Assembly: GCA_030625965.1 (NCBI GenBank)
Contig: DAOUPV010000016.1
Coordinates: 1-37,100, forward strand
Direction of reading: 5' to 3'
Source: Clostridia bacterium
GTDB lineage: Bacteria; Bacillota; TC1; UBA5767
DNA: 37,100 nucleotides
Below are positions 10,822 to 17,509 of the stretch, piece after piece; position 1 is the stretch's first letter; each line of letters opens with the position of its first letter. Below the pieces are notes generated by a model. It saw nothing but the letters and a program-made list of their open reading frames with translations, ran no database searches and was not told the origin of the DNA. The position numbers were made by a program, and so were the translations under genes.

Positions 10822-11214
10822 TTAACGTTTTGAGAACTGTGAAGCTTTTCTGGCTTTTTTCAAACCGTACTTTCTTCTTTCTTTCATTCTTGAGTCTCTG
10901 GTCAAGAAACCAGCTTTTTTCAGTGGTTTTCTCAACTTGTCGTCTGCTAGCAGAAGAGCTCTGGAGATGCCCAATCTGACTGCGCCTGCTTGTCCTCTTA
11001 CACCGCCACCGTGTACTTTAGCGATTACATCGAAGCGTGATGCATTCTCTGTCAATTCGAGAGGCTGCTTGACGATCATTTCCAGTGTCTTTTTGCCTAG
11101 GTACTCAGCCATGGGACGGTCGTTAATAATAACGCTTCCTTCGCCTGGAACCAATCTTACTCTAGCTACGGCGTCTTTACGACGTCCTGTGCCTCTGTAA
11201 ACTACGTTTGCCAT
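10822..11214 (-). CDS. rpsI: 30S ribosomal protein S9
   Basis: S9 is a small-subunit head protein whose C-terminal tail reaches the P-site tRNA. The 130-residue protein has the family start [19 protein letters not shown], the [20 protein letters not shown] core and the basic tail ending SQFSKR, whose final Lys-Arg touches the anticodon arm. It lies 15 bp after rplM, forming the usual rplM-rpsI pair, and is closed by a strong terminator. Confidence 0.98.
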   Translation of the reverse strand: MANVVYRGTGRRKDAVARVRLVPGEGSVIINDRPMAEYLGKKTLEMIVKQPLELTENASRFDVIAKVHGGGVRGQAGAVRLGISRALLLADDKLRKPLKKAGFLTRDSRMKERRKYGLKKARKASQFSKR

Positions 11215-11229
11215 TTTAACTCCCCCTCC

Positions 11230-11661
11230 CTAGCCTATTTCCAATACTTCAGGTTGCTGTGCTGTATGCGGATGCTCAGTGCCAGCATAGACTTTCAATT
11301 TCTTGATCATCTGGCTACCTAGCTTGTTGTGCGGAATCATACCGCGAACCGCGATGGAGATGATACGCTCAGGATGCTTTTTCATCATCACTTCGTATGG
11401 AATCTCCGTCAGACCACCTTGGTAACCTGAGTGTCTTCTGTAAAGTTTCTGGCTTGCTTTGTTGCCTGTAACCACAATCTTCTCAGCATTGATTACGACT
11501 ACGAAATCCCCCGTATCTACGTGAGGAGTATATATAGGTTTGTGTTTGCCTTTTAGTATGCTTGCAATTTCAGTAGCCAAGCGGCCTAAAGTTTTGCCTT
11601 CAGCATCCACGATATACCATTTTCTTTGCACATCTTGTGCCTTTGCCATAAAGGTACTCAT
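11230..11661 (-). CDS. rplM: 50S ribosomal protein L13
   Basis: L13 is an early-assembly large-subunit protein. The 143-residue sequence begins [29 protein letters not shown], the clostridial form, and has the [10 protein letters not shown] signature and [15 protein letters not shown] near the end. GGAGG lies upstream of the first ATG. It leads the rplM-rpsI operon and has its own consensus promoter and an approximately 90-nt leader. Confidence 0.98.
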   Translation of the reverse strand: MSTFMAKAQDVQRKWYIVDAEGKTLGRLATEIASILKGKHKPIYTPHVDTGDFVVVINAEKIVVTGNKASQKLYRRHSGYQGGLTEIPYEVMMKKHPERIISIAVRGMIPHNKLGSQMIKKLKVYAGTEHPHTAQQPEVLEIG

Positions 11662-11750
11662 GACTTATCCTCCAATTAATATTTCTTTTTTTACTTCTAT
11701 AGAAATCGTACAAACGGGGCTCTTGTTTATACAACCGCTACAAACAGCGA
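11662..11750 (-). other. 5' leader of rplM-rpsI, possible L13-type autoregulatory leader
   Basis: The transcript from the promoter at 11756-11784 would have a leader of about 90 nt. Small inverted repeats are visible in it (CGCT-N6-AGCG and TTGT-N4-ACAA on the minus strand). An L13-binding leader is known upstream of rplM in Bacillus and relatives. Match to that structure was not tested here, so the assignment is tentative. Confidence 0.3.
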
Positions 11751-11755
11751 ACTTA

Positions 11756-11784
11756 ATTATATTGGTTAACCACTTACTTGTCAA
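11756..11784 (-). promoter_or_regulatory. Perfect-consensus sigma-A promoter for rplM-rpsI
   Basis: The minus strand has TTGACA (11779-11784), a 17-bp spacer and TATAAT (11756-11761): both hexamers and the spacer match consensus exactly. It lies between truA and rplM, so the ribosomal pair can be expressed independently of the ecf-truA genes. Confidence 0.9.
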
Positions 11785-11798
11785 CCGTCACCAGTTGA

Positions 11799-12548
11799 TT
11801 ATTCAGCGTAATCCACTTGCAGCAGATACAATCCCTGGGGGGGGGCGGTCTCGCCCAGCAAGGAGCGCTCCCCAGAGCTCAGCGCCTGGCTAATCTGCTC
11901 TTCCATAATCCGTCCCTCAGAGACAGCCAGCAGGGTTCCAACGATGATGCGAACCATGTTGTAAAGGAAACCGTTTCCCTGTACGTCTATGTACACCCGA
12001 TCTCCCACCTTCTCGATTCCAAGATGGTAGATGGTTCGGGTGAAGGTCTTGGCCGAGCTGCCCGAAGAGCAGAATGCGCGGAAATCATGGGTGCCAACCA
12101 TCAAGCTGGCCGCCTGTTTCATGGCCGTAAGATCCAGTTTCCTGGAATATTCCAGACAACGCCCATTCAGGAATACGTCATGATTGGGTGCGTTATGGAT
12201 CATATAGCGATAAGTCTTTTTCTTAGCATTGGCGATGGTATGGAAATCATCATCCACCTGGCGCGCGTCCAGTACCCAGATATCATTGGGAAGCAAGCCG
12301 TTCAGGGCCCGCTGGAAGCGGTCGGTCGGCACGCCTGATGCCGTACGAAACATCACAGGCTGGTCCAGCGCGTGTACGCCGCTGTCGGTACGCCCTGAGG
12401 CGATGACCCGGATATCTTCTCTGCAGAGCACCTTAAGCGCATCCTCCAGAACCTGCTGCAATGTCGGTTTGGGGCTTCCACCCGACTGGACCTGCCAACC
12501 GCAGTAGCCACTGCCGTCATAAGACAGACGTAAAAGGATCTTTCTCAT
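11799..12548 (-). CDS. truA: tRNA pseudouridine(38-40) synthase TruA
   Basis: This enzyme isomerises uridines 38, 39 and 40 in the anticodon arm of many tRNAs to pseudouridine. The 249-residue protein has the N-terminal RLSYDGSGYCGWQ motif and the catalytic loop GRTDSGVHALDQ, with the nucleophile Asp55. YMVRIIVGTLL-type core (GFLYNMVRIIVGTLLAV) near the C terminus is typical. The ATG at 12548 has AGAGGTG just upstream; an in-frame GTG two codons earlier overlaps that site and is not preferred. It follows ecfT by 11 bp. Confidence 0.96.
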   Translation of the reverse strand: MRKILLRLSYDGSGYCGWQVQSGGSPKPTLQQVLEDALKVLCREDIRVIASGRTDSGVHALDQPVMFRTASGVPTDRFQRALNGLLPNDIWVLDARQVDDDFHTIANAKKKTYRYMIHNAPNHDVFLNGRCLEYSRKLDLTAMKQAASLMVGTHDFRAFCSSGSSAKTFTRTIYHLGIEKVGDRVYIDVQGNGFLYNMVRIIVGTLLAVSEGRIMEEQISQALSSGERSLLGETAPPQGLYLLQVDYAE

Positions 12549-12559
12549 GTACACCTCTA

Positions 12560-13351
12560 TTATAGAAAGAAAAAGGCCGCAACCATCGCCGAGCCCATGC
12601 CCAGCGTGACGATCAGGTCTGTTTTCCTGTAGACCAATTGCTTCATCCTAGTGCGTCCTTCACTACCTCGGTAGCATCTCGCTTCCATAGCCATAGCCAG
12701 TTCATCCGCCCTTCTAAAGGCGCTTACGAACAACGGCACCAGTATGGGGATCATGCTCTTGGCCCTTTGCCAGATGTTTCCGGATTCGAAATCCGCCCCC
12801 CTGGCCTTCTGGGCCTTCATGATCTTGTCCGTCTCATCGATCAAAGTGGGAATGAAGCGTAGCGCTATACTCATCATCATGGCCAGCTCATGGGCCGGCA
12901 GCCCCACTTTGGCGAAGGGTGCCAACAACTTTTCCAGTCCGTCGGTCAGGCTCATGGGCGCTGTAGTCAGCGTCAGAAGACTGGCAAACAATACCAGGAA
13001 GATCAGCCTTAGCGCCATGAAGGATGCCTTCATGATGCCCTCCAGTGTAATCGAGAGCGGTCCGATCTCAACCAGGATCTGGCCAGGCGTCAGAAACAGA
13101 TGCAACCCCACCGTAAAGATCAGTATGATGAAGATGGGTTTCAGTCCCTTTAAGAGATAACCCAGCGGTATCCTGGCAACCAGGATGACCGTCAACGTCA
13201 GTGCCAATACAAAAAGGTATGAGTACAGATGCTTCAGACCGAAGATGCCCACCATGAAGAAGAGCACCGACAAGATCTTGGTTCTGGGGTCTAGACGGTG
13301 TATGAAGCTTTCTCCCGGGAGGTATTGTCCAATGGTGATATCCCTAAACAT
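12560..13351 (-). CDS. ecfT: ECF transporter transmembrane protein EcfT
   Basis: The membrane scaffold of energy-coupling-factor importers, linking the two ATPases to vitamin- or metal-specific S components. The 263-residue protein has several transmembrane segments between about residues 25 and 130 and a cytoplasmic coupling region with the two conserved Ala-Arg-Gly-like motifs: ARG at 183-185 (KARGADFESG) and ARCYRG at 224-229. The chosen ATG overlaps the ecfA2 stop by 8 bp and has AGGGGG eight bases upstream; a GTG three codons earlier is not well placed. No S component is encoded in the window, as is normal for this shared (group II) module. Confidence 0.95.
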   Translation of the reverse strand: MFRDITIGQYLPGESFIHRLDPRTKILSVLFFMVGIFGLKHLYSYLFVLALTLTVILVARIPLGYLLKGLKPIFIILIFTVGLHLFLTPGQILVEIGPLSITLEGIMKASFMALRLIFLVLFASLLTLTTAPMSLTDGLEKLLAPFAKVGLPAHELAMMMSIALRFIPTLIDETDKIMKAQKARGADFESGNIWQRAKSMIPILVPLFVSAFRRADELAMAMEARCYRGSEGRTRMKQLVYRKTDLIVTLGMGSAMVAAFFFL

Positions 13352-14207
13352 GAGACGCACCCCCTTTGATCTTGAGAATCTCCTGCGCGGCTTCCTCTAT
13401 GGTGAATATTTCCGTATCCACATCGAAGCCCTTATTTTTCAGCTTGAGCATCAGCTTGGTCACCGAAGGGATGTCCAGACCCATGTCATAGAGCTGTTTG
13501 TATTCCTTGAATACTTTCCTGGGCACATCGTCAATCACGATCTTACCCTGATTCATGACCAGCACCCGGTCGGCGTGCGCCGCTATGTCATCCATGCTGT
13601 GCGAAACCAGGATGATGGTGATGTTCCGTTTCTCACGCAATAGGTCGATACGGGAGAGAATCTCTTCTCTGCCCTTGGGATCCAGTCCTGCCGTCGGTTC
13701 GTCCAGCACCAGGATCTTAGGCTGGGCTGCAAGCACACCCGCGATGGCCACTTTACGCATCTGTCCGCCGGATATAGAGAAGGGAGAGCGATCCTTGTAT
13801 TTCTCATAGGAAAGACCCACATCCTCCAAGGCATTCCTGACCTGTTCTTCCACCAGCCCGTCACCCAGATTGAAATTCTTAGGTGCAAAGGCCACGTCAT
13901 CGAAGATAGTCTCCTCAAACAGCTGGTCCTCCGGATACTGGAAGACCATGCCAACCTTCTTCCTAAGGTCCTTATTGGGTTTCTGCTGCGTAAAATATCG
14001 TATGCCGTCCAGCTGCATCTCCCCTTTGCTGGGAATCAGGAGTCCGTTCAAATGCTGCACCAAGGTCGACTTACCGCAACCGGTATGTCCGATGATGCCG
14101 ATGAACTCCCCTTCCTCTACGTTGAAGCTGATGTCCTGGATGGCGCTGGTTTCATAGGGTGTACCCGGTTTGTATGTATAGCATATGTCTTTCAATTCGA
14201 TCAACAT
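13344..14207 (-). CDS. ecfA2: ECF transporter ATPase EcfA2
   Basis: One of two ATP-binding subunits powering ECF vitamin or metal uptake. The 287-residue protein has Walker A GHTGCGKST (40-48), Q-loop FQYPEDQ (89-95), signature SISGGQ (144-149) and Walker B ILVLDEPTAGLD (165-176). YPEDQLFEETIFDDVAFAPKN is characteristic of EcfA2 rather than EcfA1. It overlaps both neighbours (ecfA1 by 7 bp, ecfT by 8 bp), so translation is coupled and equal subunit amounts are expected. Confidence 0.96.
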   Translation of the reverse strand: MLIELKDICYTYKPGTPYETSAIQDISFNVEEGEFIGIIGHTGCGKSTLVQHLNGLLIPSKGEMQLDGIRYFTQQKPNKDLRKKVGMVFQYPEDQLFEETIFDDVAFAPKNFNLGDGLVEEQVRNALEDVGLSYEKYKDRSPFSISGGQMRKVAIAGVLAAQPKILVLDEPTAGLDPKGREEILSRIDLLREKRNITIILVSHSMDDIAAHADRVLVMNQGKIVIDDVPRKVFKEYKQLYDMGLDIPSVTKLMLKLKNKGFDVDTEIFTIEEAAQEILKIKGGASHV

Positions 14208-15022
14208 AGCGCGTCCACCATCTCTTCCACTGTCAGTAAGGTCTTATCGACCTCCAGACCGGCTTCGTTAAGGATTGAAGCCAATTCGGTCATAGGGGGC
14301 ACATCCATGCGCAGTGACTTCAGGAGCTTCACCTGGGAGAAGATCTCTCTCGGGCATCCCTGGGCCACGATCTTGCCGTCCTCCATCACTACTACACGGT
14401 CGGCCTGGCTGGCCTCTTCCATATAATGGGTGATATGTACGATGGTCAGGCCCTCTTCCTTGTTCAGCCTGTGGATGGTCTCCATGACCTCCTGTCGGCC
14501 CCGGGGGTCCAGCATAGCGGTCGGTTCATCCAGTACTAGGTACTTGGGTCGCATCGCGATTACGCCGGCGATGGCCACCCGCTGCTTCTGTCCACCGGAA
14601 AGGTAATGCGGCTCCTTGTTGCCGAATCCGGCCATGCCCACCGTAGCCAGAGCGTCGTCCACGCGCGCGCGGATTTCCCCGGACTCGATGCCCAGGTTCT
14701 CGCAGCCAAAAGCCACGTCATCCTCTACCGTAGTGGCTATCAGCTGGTTATCAGGATTCTGGAATACCATGCCCACCCTGGAGCGGATGTTCCAGACCAT
14801 ATCCGGATCCGTGCTGTCCAACCCGTCAATCAGCACCTGCCCCTCGCTGGGAATCAGCAAAGTGTTCAGATGCTTGGCCAAGGTGGACTTGCCCGATCCG
14901 TTGTGACCGATGATCACCAGGAACTCACCTTCCTGGATATCCAAAGATATCCCGCACAGTGCCTGGACCTCTTCGTCCGAATGCTTTTTATAGGTATGTA
15001 TTACGTTGTCGATTTTTATCAT
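14201..15022 (-). CDS. ecfA1: ECF transporter ATPase EcfA1
   Basis: The partner ATPase of EcfA2, 273 residues. It has Walker A GHNGSGKST (39-47), Q-loop FQNPDNQ (87-93) followed by LIATTVEDDVAFG typical of EcfA1, signature LSGGQKQR (141-148) and Walker B YLVLDEPTAMLD (161-172). The ATG at 15022 has GAGG six bases upstream; an in-frame TTG four codons earlier includes that site and is rejected. It heads the ecfA1-ecfA2-ecfT-truA operon. In many Firmicutes this operon directly follows rplQ, but here an accessory block of about 6.3 kb lies between. Confidence 0.96.
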   Translation of the reverse strand: MIKIDNVIHTYKKHSDEEVQALCGISLDIQEGEFLVIIGHNGSGKSTLAKHLNTLLIPSEGQVLIDGLDSTDPDMVWNIRSRVGMVFQNPDNQLIATTVEDDVAFGCENLGIESGEIRARVDDALATVGMAGFGNKEPHYLSGGQKQRVAIAGVIAMRPKYLVLDEPTAMLDPRGRQEVMETIHRLNKEEGLTIVHITHYMEEASQADRVVVMEDGKIVAQGCPREIFSQVKLLKSLRMDVPPMTELASILNEAGLEVDKTLLTVEEMVDALC

Positions 15023-15068
15023 TGTTAACCTCAAGCCATCAGGCTTTTCACAAATTTCTAACTATACA

Positions 15069-15097
15069 ATAATACTCCTAAGAATCATGTCGTGCAA
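15069..15097 (-). promoter_or_regulatory. Candidate promoter for the ecf-truA operon
   Basis: On the minus strand TTGCAC (15092-15097), a 17-bp spacer and TATTAT (15069-15074) lie about 45 bp upstream of ecfA1. The -10 matches five of six positions; the -35 is weak. A separate promoter is needed because the accessory block and its terminators lie upstream. Confidence 0.4.
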
Positions 15098-15274
15098 GAA
15101 ATAACGGGATTGTACCCCTACTATGTAACATCAACCATAATTGTACCCCTACAATCTGAAACGTGCTATCTCAAAGGATAGCACTTGCTATACAATTACT
15201 ACAGACCAGGCCCTAACGCCGGTCCTGGCAGAGCCCTTGCCGATTGTACCGCTACACTTATCGAGGTGTACTAC
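15098..15274. repeat. Spacer with repeated 13-bp motif (ATTGTACCCCTAC family)
   Basis: No gene is seen in this stretch. ATTGTACCCCTAC occurs at 15109-15121 and 15140-15152; the second copy extends to a perfect inverted repeat, ATTGTA-CCCC-TACAAT (15140-15155). A variant, ATTGTACCGCTAC, is at 15243-15255. Related 13-mers lie just after the 3' end of the lipoprotein gene at 19500 (19470-19482 and, across the stop codon, 19491-19503). A separate hairpin, GTGCTATC-N6-GATAGCAC, is at about 15163-15184. Confidence 0.55.
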
Positions 15275-15484
15275 TCACTGTACGAGACCCAATCCGTTCT
15301 CCACCGTATTGCGATAATAGCTGAACAGAATCCGTCCATCCTCCAAAACACCCAGGATACAGACATTGGCCCCTTCCACGTTCACAATGTCCTCCTCAAG
15401 CTTCCAGGTGTCCAGGTTCTGCCTGTTTATATGGATCACCTTCATGTTATCCGTAAATGTCAGGAAGGCCACCTGGTTATTGTC
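15275..15484 (-). pseudogene. 3' relic of a third lipoprotein paralogue
   Basis: About 70 codons are homologous to the last part of the two complete lipoproteins in this block, from VAFLTFTDNMKVIHIN to the ending SYYRNTVENGLGLVQ, with a normal stop codon. It is closest to the gene at 17510-19216 in this region. There is no start codon, signal peptide or N-terminal domain: homology stops abruptly at about 15484, where the sequence changes to a copy of the rpsM 5' end. The 3' flank resembles that of the lipoprotein at 19500. This is a truncated, non-functional copy. Confidence 0.88.
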
Positions 15485-15620
15485 TTTTCTCTATGTAAGT
15501 CAACTCTAGAAATACGAGCCATTTAGCTATGCCTCCATAATTTCATTTAAATCTATGATTCCAACGCAACTAGGCCCCATAGGGCCATGAGCAGCAATCT
15601 TCTTCAGTCGGGAATTCAAA
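15485..15620 (-). pseudogene. Relic copy of the rpsM 5' end and leader
   Basis: This segment aligns with 24123-24257: the first 13 codons of rpsM, its ribosome binding site and the rpmJ-rpsM spacer. The codons read MARISRVDLHREK against [13 protein letters not shown] in the intact gene, then run out of frame into the lipoprotein relic and stop. By eye the first 70 bp are close to 90 percent identical; similarity is patchier after that and ends near a shared GTCGGGAATTCA. It carries two missense changes and cannot make S13. Confidence 0.85.
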
Positions 15621-15652
15621 ATTTCAGCAGTAAGGGGAAGACCCTGCTCCAT
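15527..15652 (-). other. Open frame of 41 codons over the rpsM-leader relic, probably not a gene
   Basis: A minus-strand frame starts ATG at 15652 and ends TAG at 15527, just before the relic rpsM start. It encodes a peptide beginning MEQGLPLTAEIL and containing AAHGPMGPSCVGIIDL. No good ribosome binding site precedes it, and the matching frame in the true rpsM leader is interrupted by a stop, so the reading frame is not conserved between the two copies. It is recorded because its residue composition is not obviously random. Confidence 0.2.
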
Positions 15653-15699
15653 GGTGCTAAACCATGATATCCATTAATCCGTCGATGTTGCTATCATGC

Positions 15700-15740
15700 A
15701 AAAAGAAAGCCACATTTCAAATCATGAAATGTGGCTTTCT
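15700..15740 (-). terminator. Rho-independent terminator downstream of ygeW
   Basis: A perfect 15-bp stem (15705-15719 with 15725-15739) has a 5-nt loop. On the minus strand it is followed by five T residues. It lies about 105 bp after the ygeW stop codon. Another perfect hairpin, GTACCCTTG-ATCA-CAAGGGTAC (15750-15771), sits between the two and has no adjacent T-tract on the minus strand. Confidence 0.88.
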
Positions 15741-15843
15741 CGATACTACGTACCCTTGATCACAAGGGTACCTGTTCAACTTCAATTTTTTTCGGCTAAG
15801 GTTCCGGATTTCCTCCTTCACCATCGCTCGATCTTATAGTATC

Positions 15844-17037
15844 CTATCCCTGAAATCTTTCAGTGCCTTTGGCCATCAGTTTTTCAATCATGGCAACAGG
15901 ATCTTTCGTTTTAGAGAGAAACATCATAGCTGCTATGATATATGGTTTGTAACTGGCTTCTTTATACAGTGGTACTCTGTAACGGTCAAAGACTGAAGCT
16001 TCAACTTCACCCTCTTCACAGCTTACACCTGTAATGTCAGCTGGTAGACAGTGCATATACAAGGCTTTACCGTCTTTCGTGCTGGCCATAAGTTCTTCAG
16101 TGCACTCCCAATCCTTATGGTTAGCATTTTGTGCAAGCAATTCTTGTTCCAATGCCTTGATACCGTCAAAATCGCCATTGCCATATAATTCAGTACGTTC
16201 TTCCATTGCTTTGAATGGCGCCCAGCTCTTTGGATAAACAATGTCTGCATCCTTGAAGGCTTCAGCCATGGAATTTGTCTTTACAAAACTGCCGCCAGTT
16301 GAAGCTGCATTTTTCTCTGCCACATCTTCTACATCTGACATGATTTCATAACCTTCTGGATGAGCCAGAACTACATCCATACCAAAGCGGGTCATCAGGC
16401 CAACGATACCTTGTGGTACTGAAAGAGGCTTACCATAGCTTGGAGAATATGCCCAAGTCATAGCGATTTTTTTGCCCTTCAGGTTTTCTACTCCGCCAAA
16501 TTCATTAATGATATGCAACATATCAGACATGGATTGAGTGGGGTGATCGATATCGCATTGGAGGTTGACCAAGGTAGGTCTTTGTTCCAGAACACCATCT
16601 TTGTGGCCTTCTACGACCGACTTGGATACTTCTTTCATATAGGTGTTGCCTTTGCCGATGTACATATCGTCACGGATACCAATGACATCTGCCATAAACG
16701 AAATCATGTTGGCAGTTTCTCTGACTGTTTCACCATGGGCAATCTGAGATTTTCCTTCATCTAAGTCCTGTACTTCCAGTCCTAGCAGATTACAAGCACT
16801 TGCAAAGGAAAAACGTGTTCTAGTTGACTGGTCACGGAATAATGAGATAGCCAGGCCACTGTCGAATAATTTTGTAGAAACATTGTTTTCTCTTAAGTCT
16901 CTTAAAATGTCTGCAACCTTGTGCACTGCAGAGATCTCATCATCTGTTTTTTCCCATGTCAATAAGAAATCATCATTGTACATGTTCTTGAAGTCTAAAC
17001 CTTTCAGTTCGCTGAGCAATTTTTTACTTTTTTCCAT
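15844..17037 (-). CDS. ygeW: Knotted carbamoyltransferase, YgeW family
   Basis: A cytoplasmic carbamoyltransferase of the aspartate/ornithine superfamily, 397 residues, matching the YgeW subgroup in length. It has the carbamoyl-phosphate-binding STRTR (71-75), HPTQ (165-168) and HCLP in MHCLPADITG near 328. The second substrate is unknown for the family; YgeW is usually encoded with purine-degradation and carbamate kinase genes. Here it stands alone between lipoproteins and the ecf operon. The ATG has GAGGGGG seven bases upstream, with TATAAT about 55 bp upstream. Its codon choice and its very AT-rich upstream region look unlike the neighbours, consistent with separate acquisition. Confidence 0.92.
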   Translation of the reverse strand: MEKSKKLLSELKGLDFKNMYNDDFLLTWEKTDDEISAVHKVADILRDLRENNVSTKLFDSGLAISLFRDQSTRTRFSFASACNLLGLEVQDLDEGKSQIAHGETVRETANMISFMADVIGIRDDMYIGKGNTYMKEVSKSVVEGHKDGVLEQRPTLVNLQCDIDHPTQSMSDMLHIINEFGGVENLKGKKIAMTWAYSPSYGKPLSVPQGIVGLMTRFGMDVVLAHPEGYEIMSDVEDVAEKNAASTGGSFVKTNSMAEAFKDADIVYPKSWAPFKAMEERTELYGNGDFDGIKALEQELLAQNANHKDWECTEELMASTKDGKALYMHCLPADITGVSCEEGEVEASVFDRYRVPLYKEASYKPYIIAAMMFLSKTKDPVAMIEKLMAKGTERFQG

Positions 17038-17509
17038 AGTGGTGCCCCCTCATTCTTTTTTTGGTCATGCTTTTATATTTTATTATACTTTTCAAATCAT
17101 AATTAGATTGAGTCGCATGCTGCTCCTGCTACTAATTAACATTTGGAAAGCATAACTTATATACCGACTCGTTAAATATCTATATGTCTAACATCTATAA
17201 AAATAATATCAATATTTTAACGAAATGTCTATTTCTCTTTGAAAGTTTTTAAGATGAATACCTCTGAGTAGTTCCCTTTGGAGTGTAAATCCGCCATTTG
17301 CGTTAATTAAGAGTGGTTACAGGGGTGTATAATCAGACACAGAAGAAAATGATATCCTTCTAGGTTTGTCAAGAAAGAGGTTATCAGCCTAATTTACTAA
17401 ATTAGAGCTAATTCCTAATACATTCTTATTATACACCCAACGTGGTTTGCATGCAGAACTATCCAACCATGATTTAATCTCGTGCTCATTAGGTGCACCA
17501 ATTTTAATA
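17038..17509. other. AT-rich spacer upstream of ygeW
   Basis: About 470 bp without a convincing gene. It holds the presumed ygeW promoter (TATAAT on the minus strand near 17086-17091, no clear -35). A 43-codon minus-strand open stretch without a start, ending at 17389, abuts the lipoprotein stop codon and contains KSWLDSSACKPRWVYNKN; it may be the tail of a lost gene or chance. CTAATTT-N3-AAATTAG is a small inverted repeat at about 17389-17405. From 17040 to 17440 the composition is clearly richer in A and T than the genes around it. Confidence 0.4.

Noticed and set aside
12560-15022. Missing substrate-binding S component as a sign of a broken ECF system
   Set aside because: Group II ECF modules normally encode A1, A2 and T together and share S components encoded elsewhere, so the absence is expected.
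15109-15255. CRISPR-like array from the ATTGTACCCCTAC repeats
   Set aside because: Copies are only 13 bp, diverged and irregularly spaced (31 and 103 bp between starts), with no cas genes nearby.
15750-15771. Second terminator after ygeW
   Set aside because: The perfect hairpin has no adjacent T-run on the minus strand; the hairpin at 15705-15739 with five T is the better candidate.
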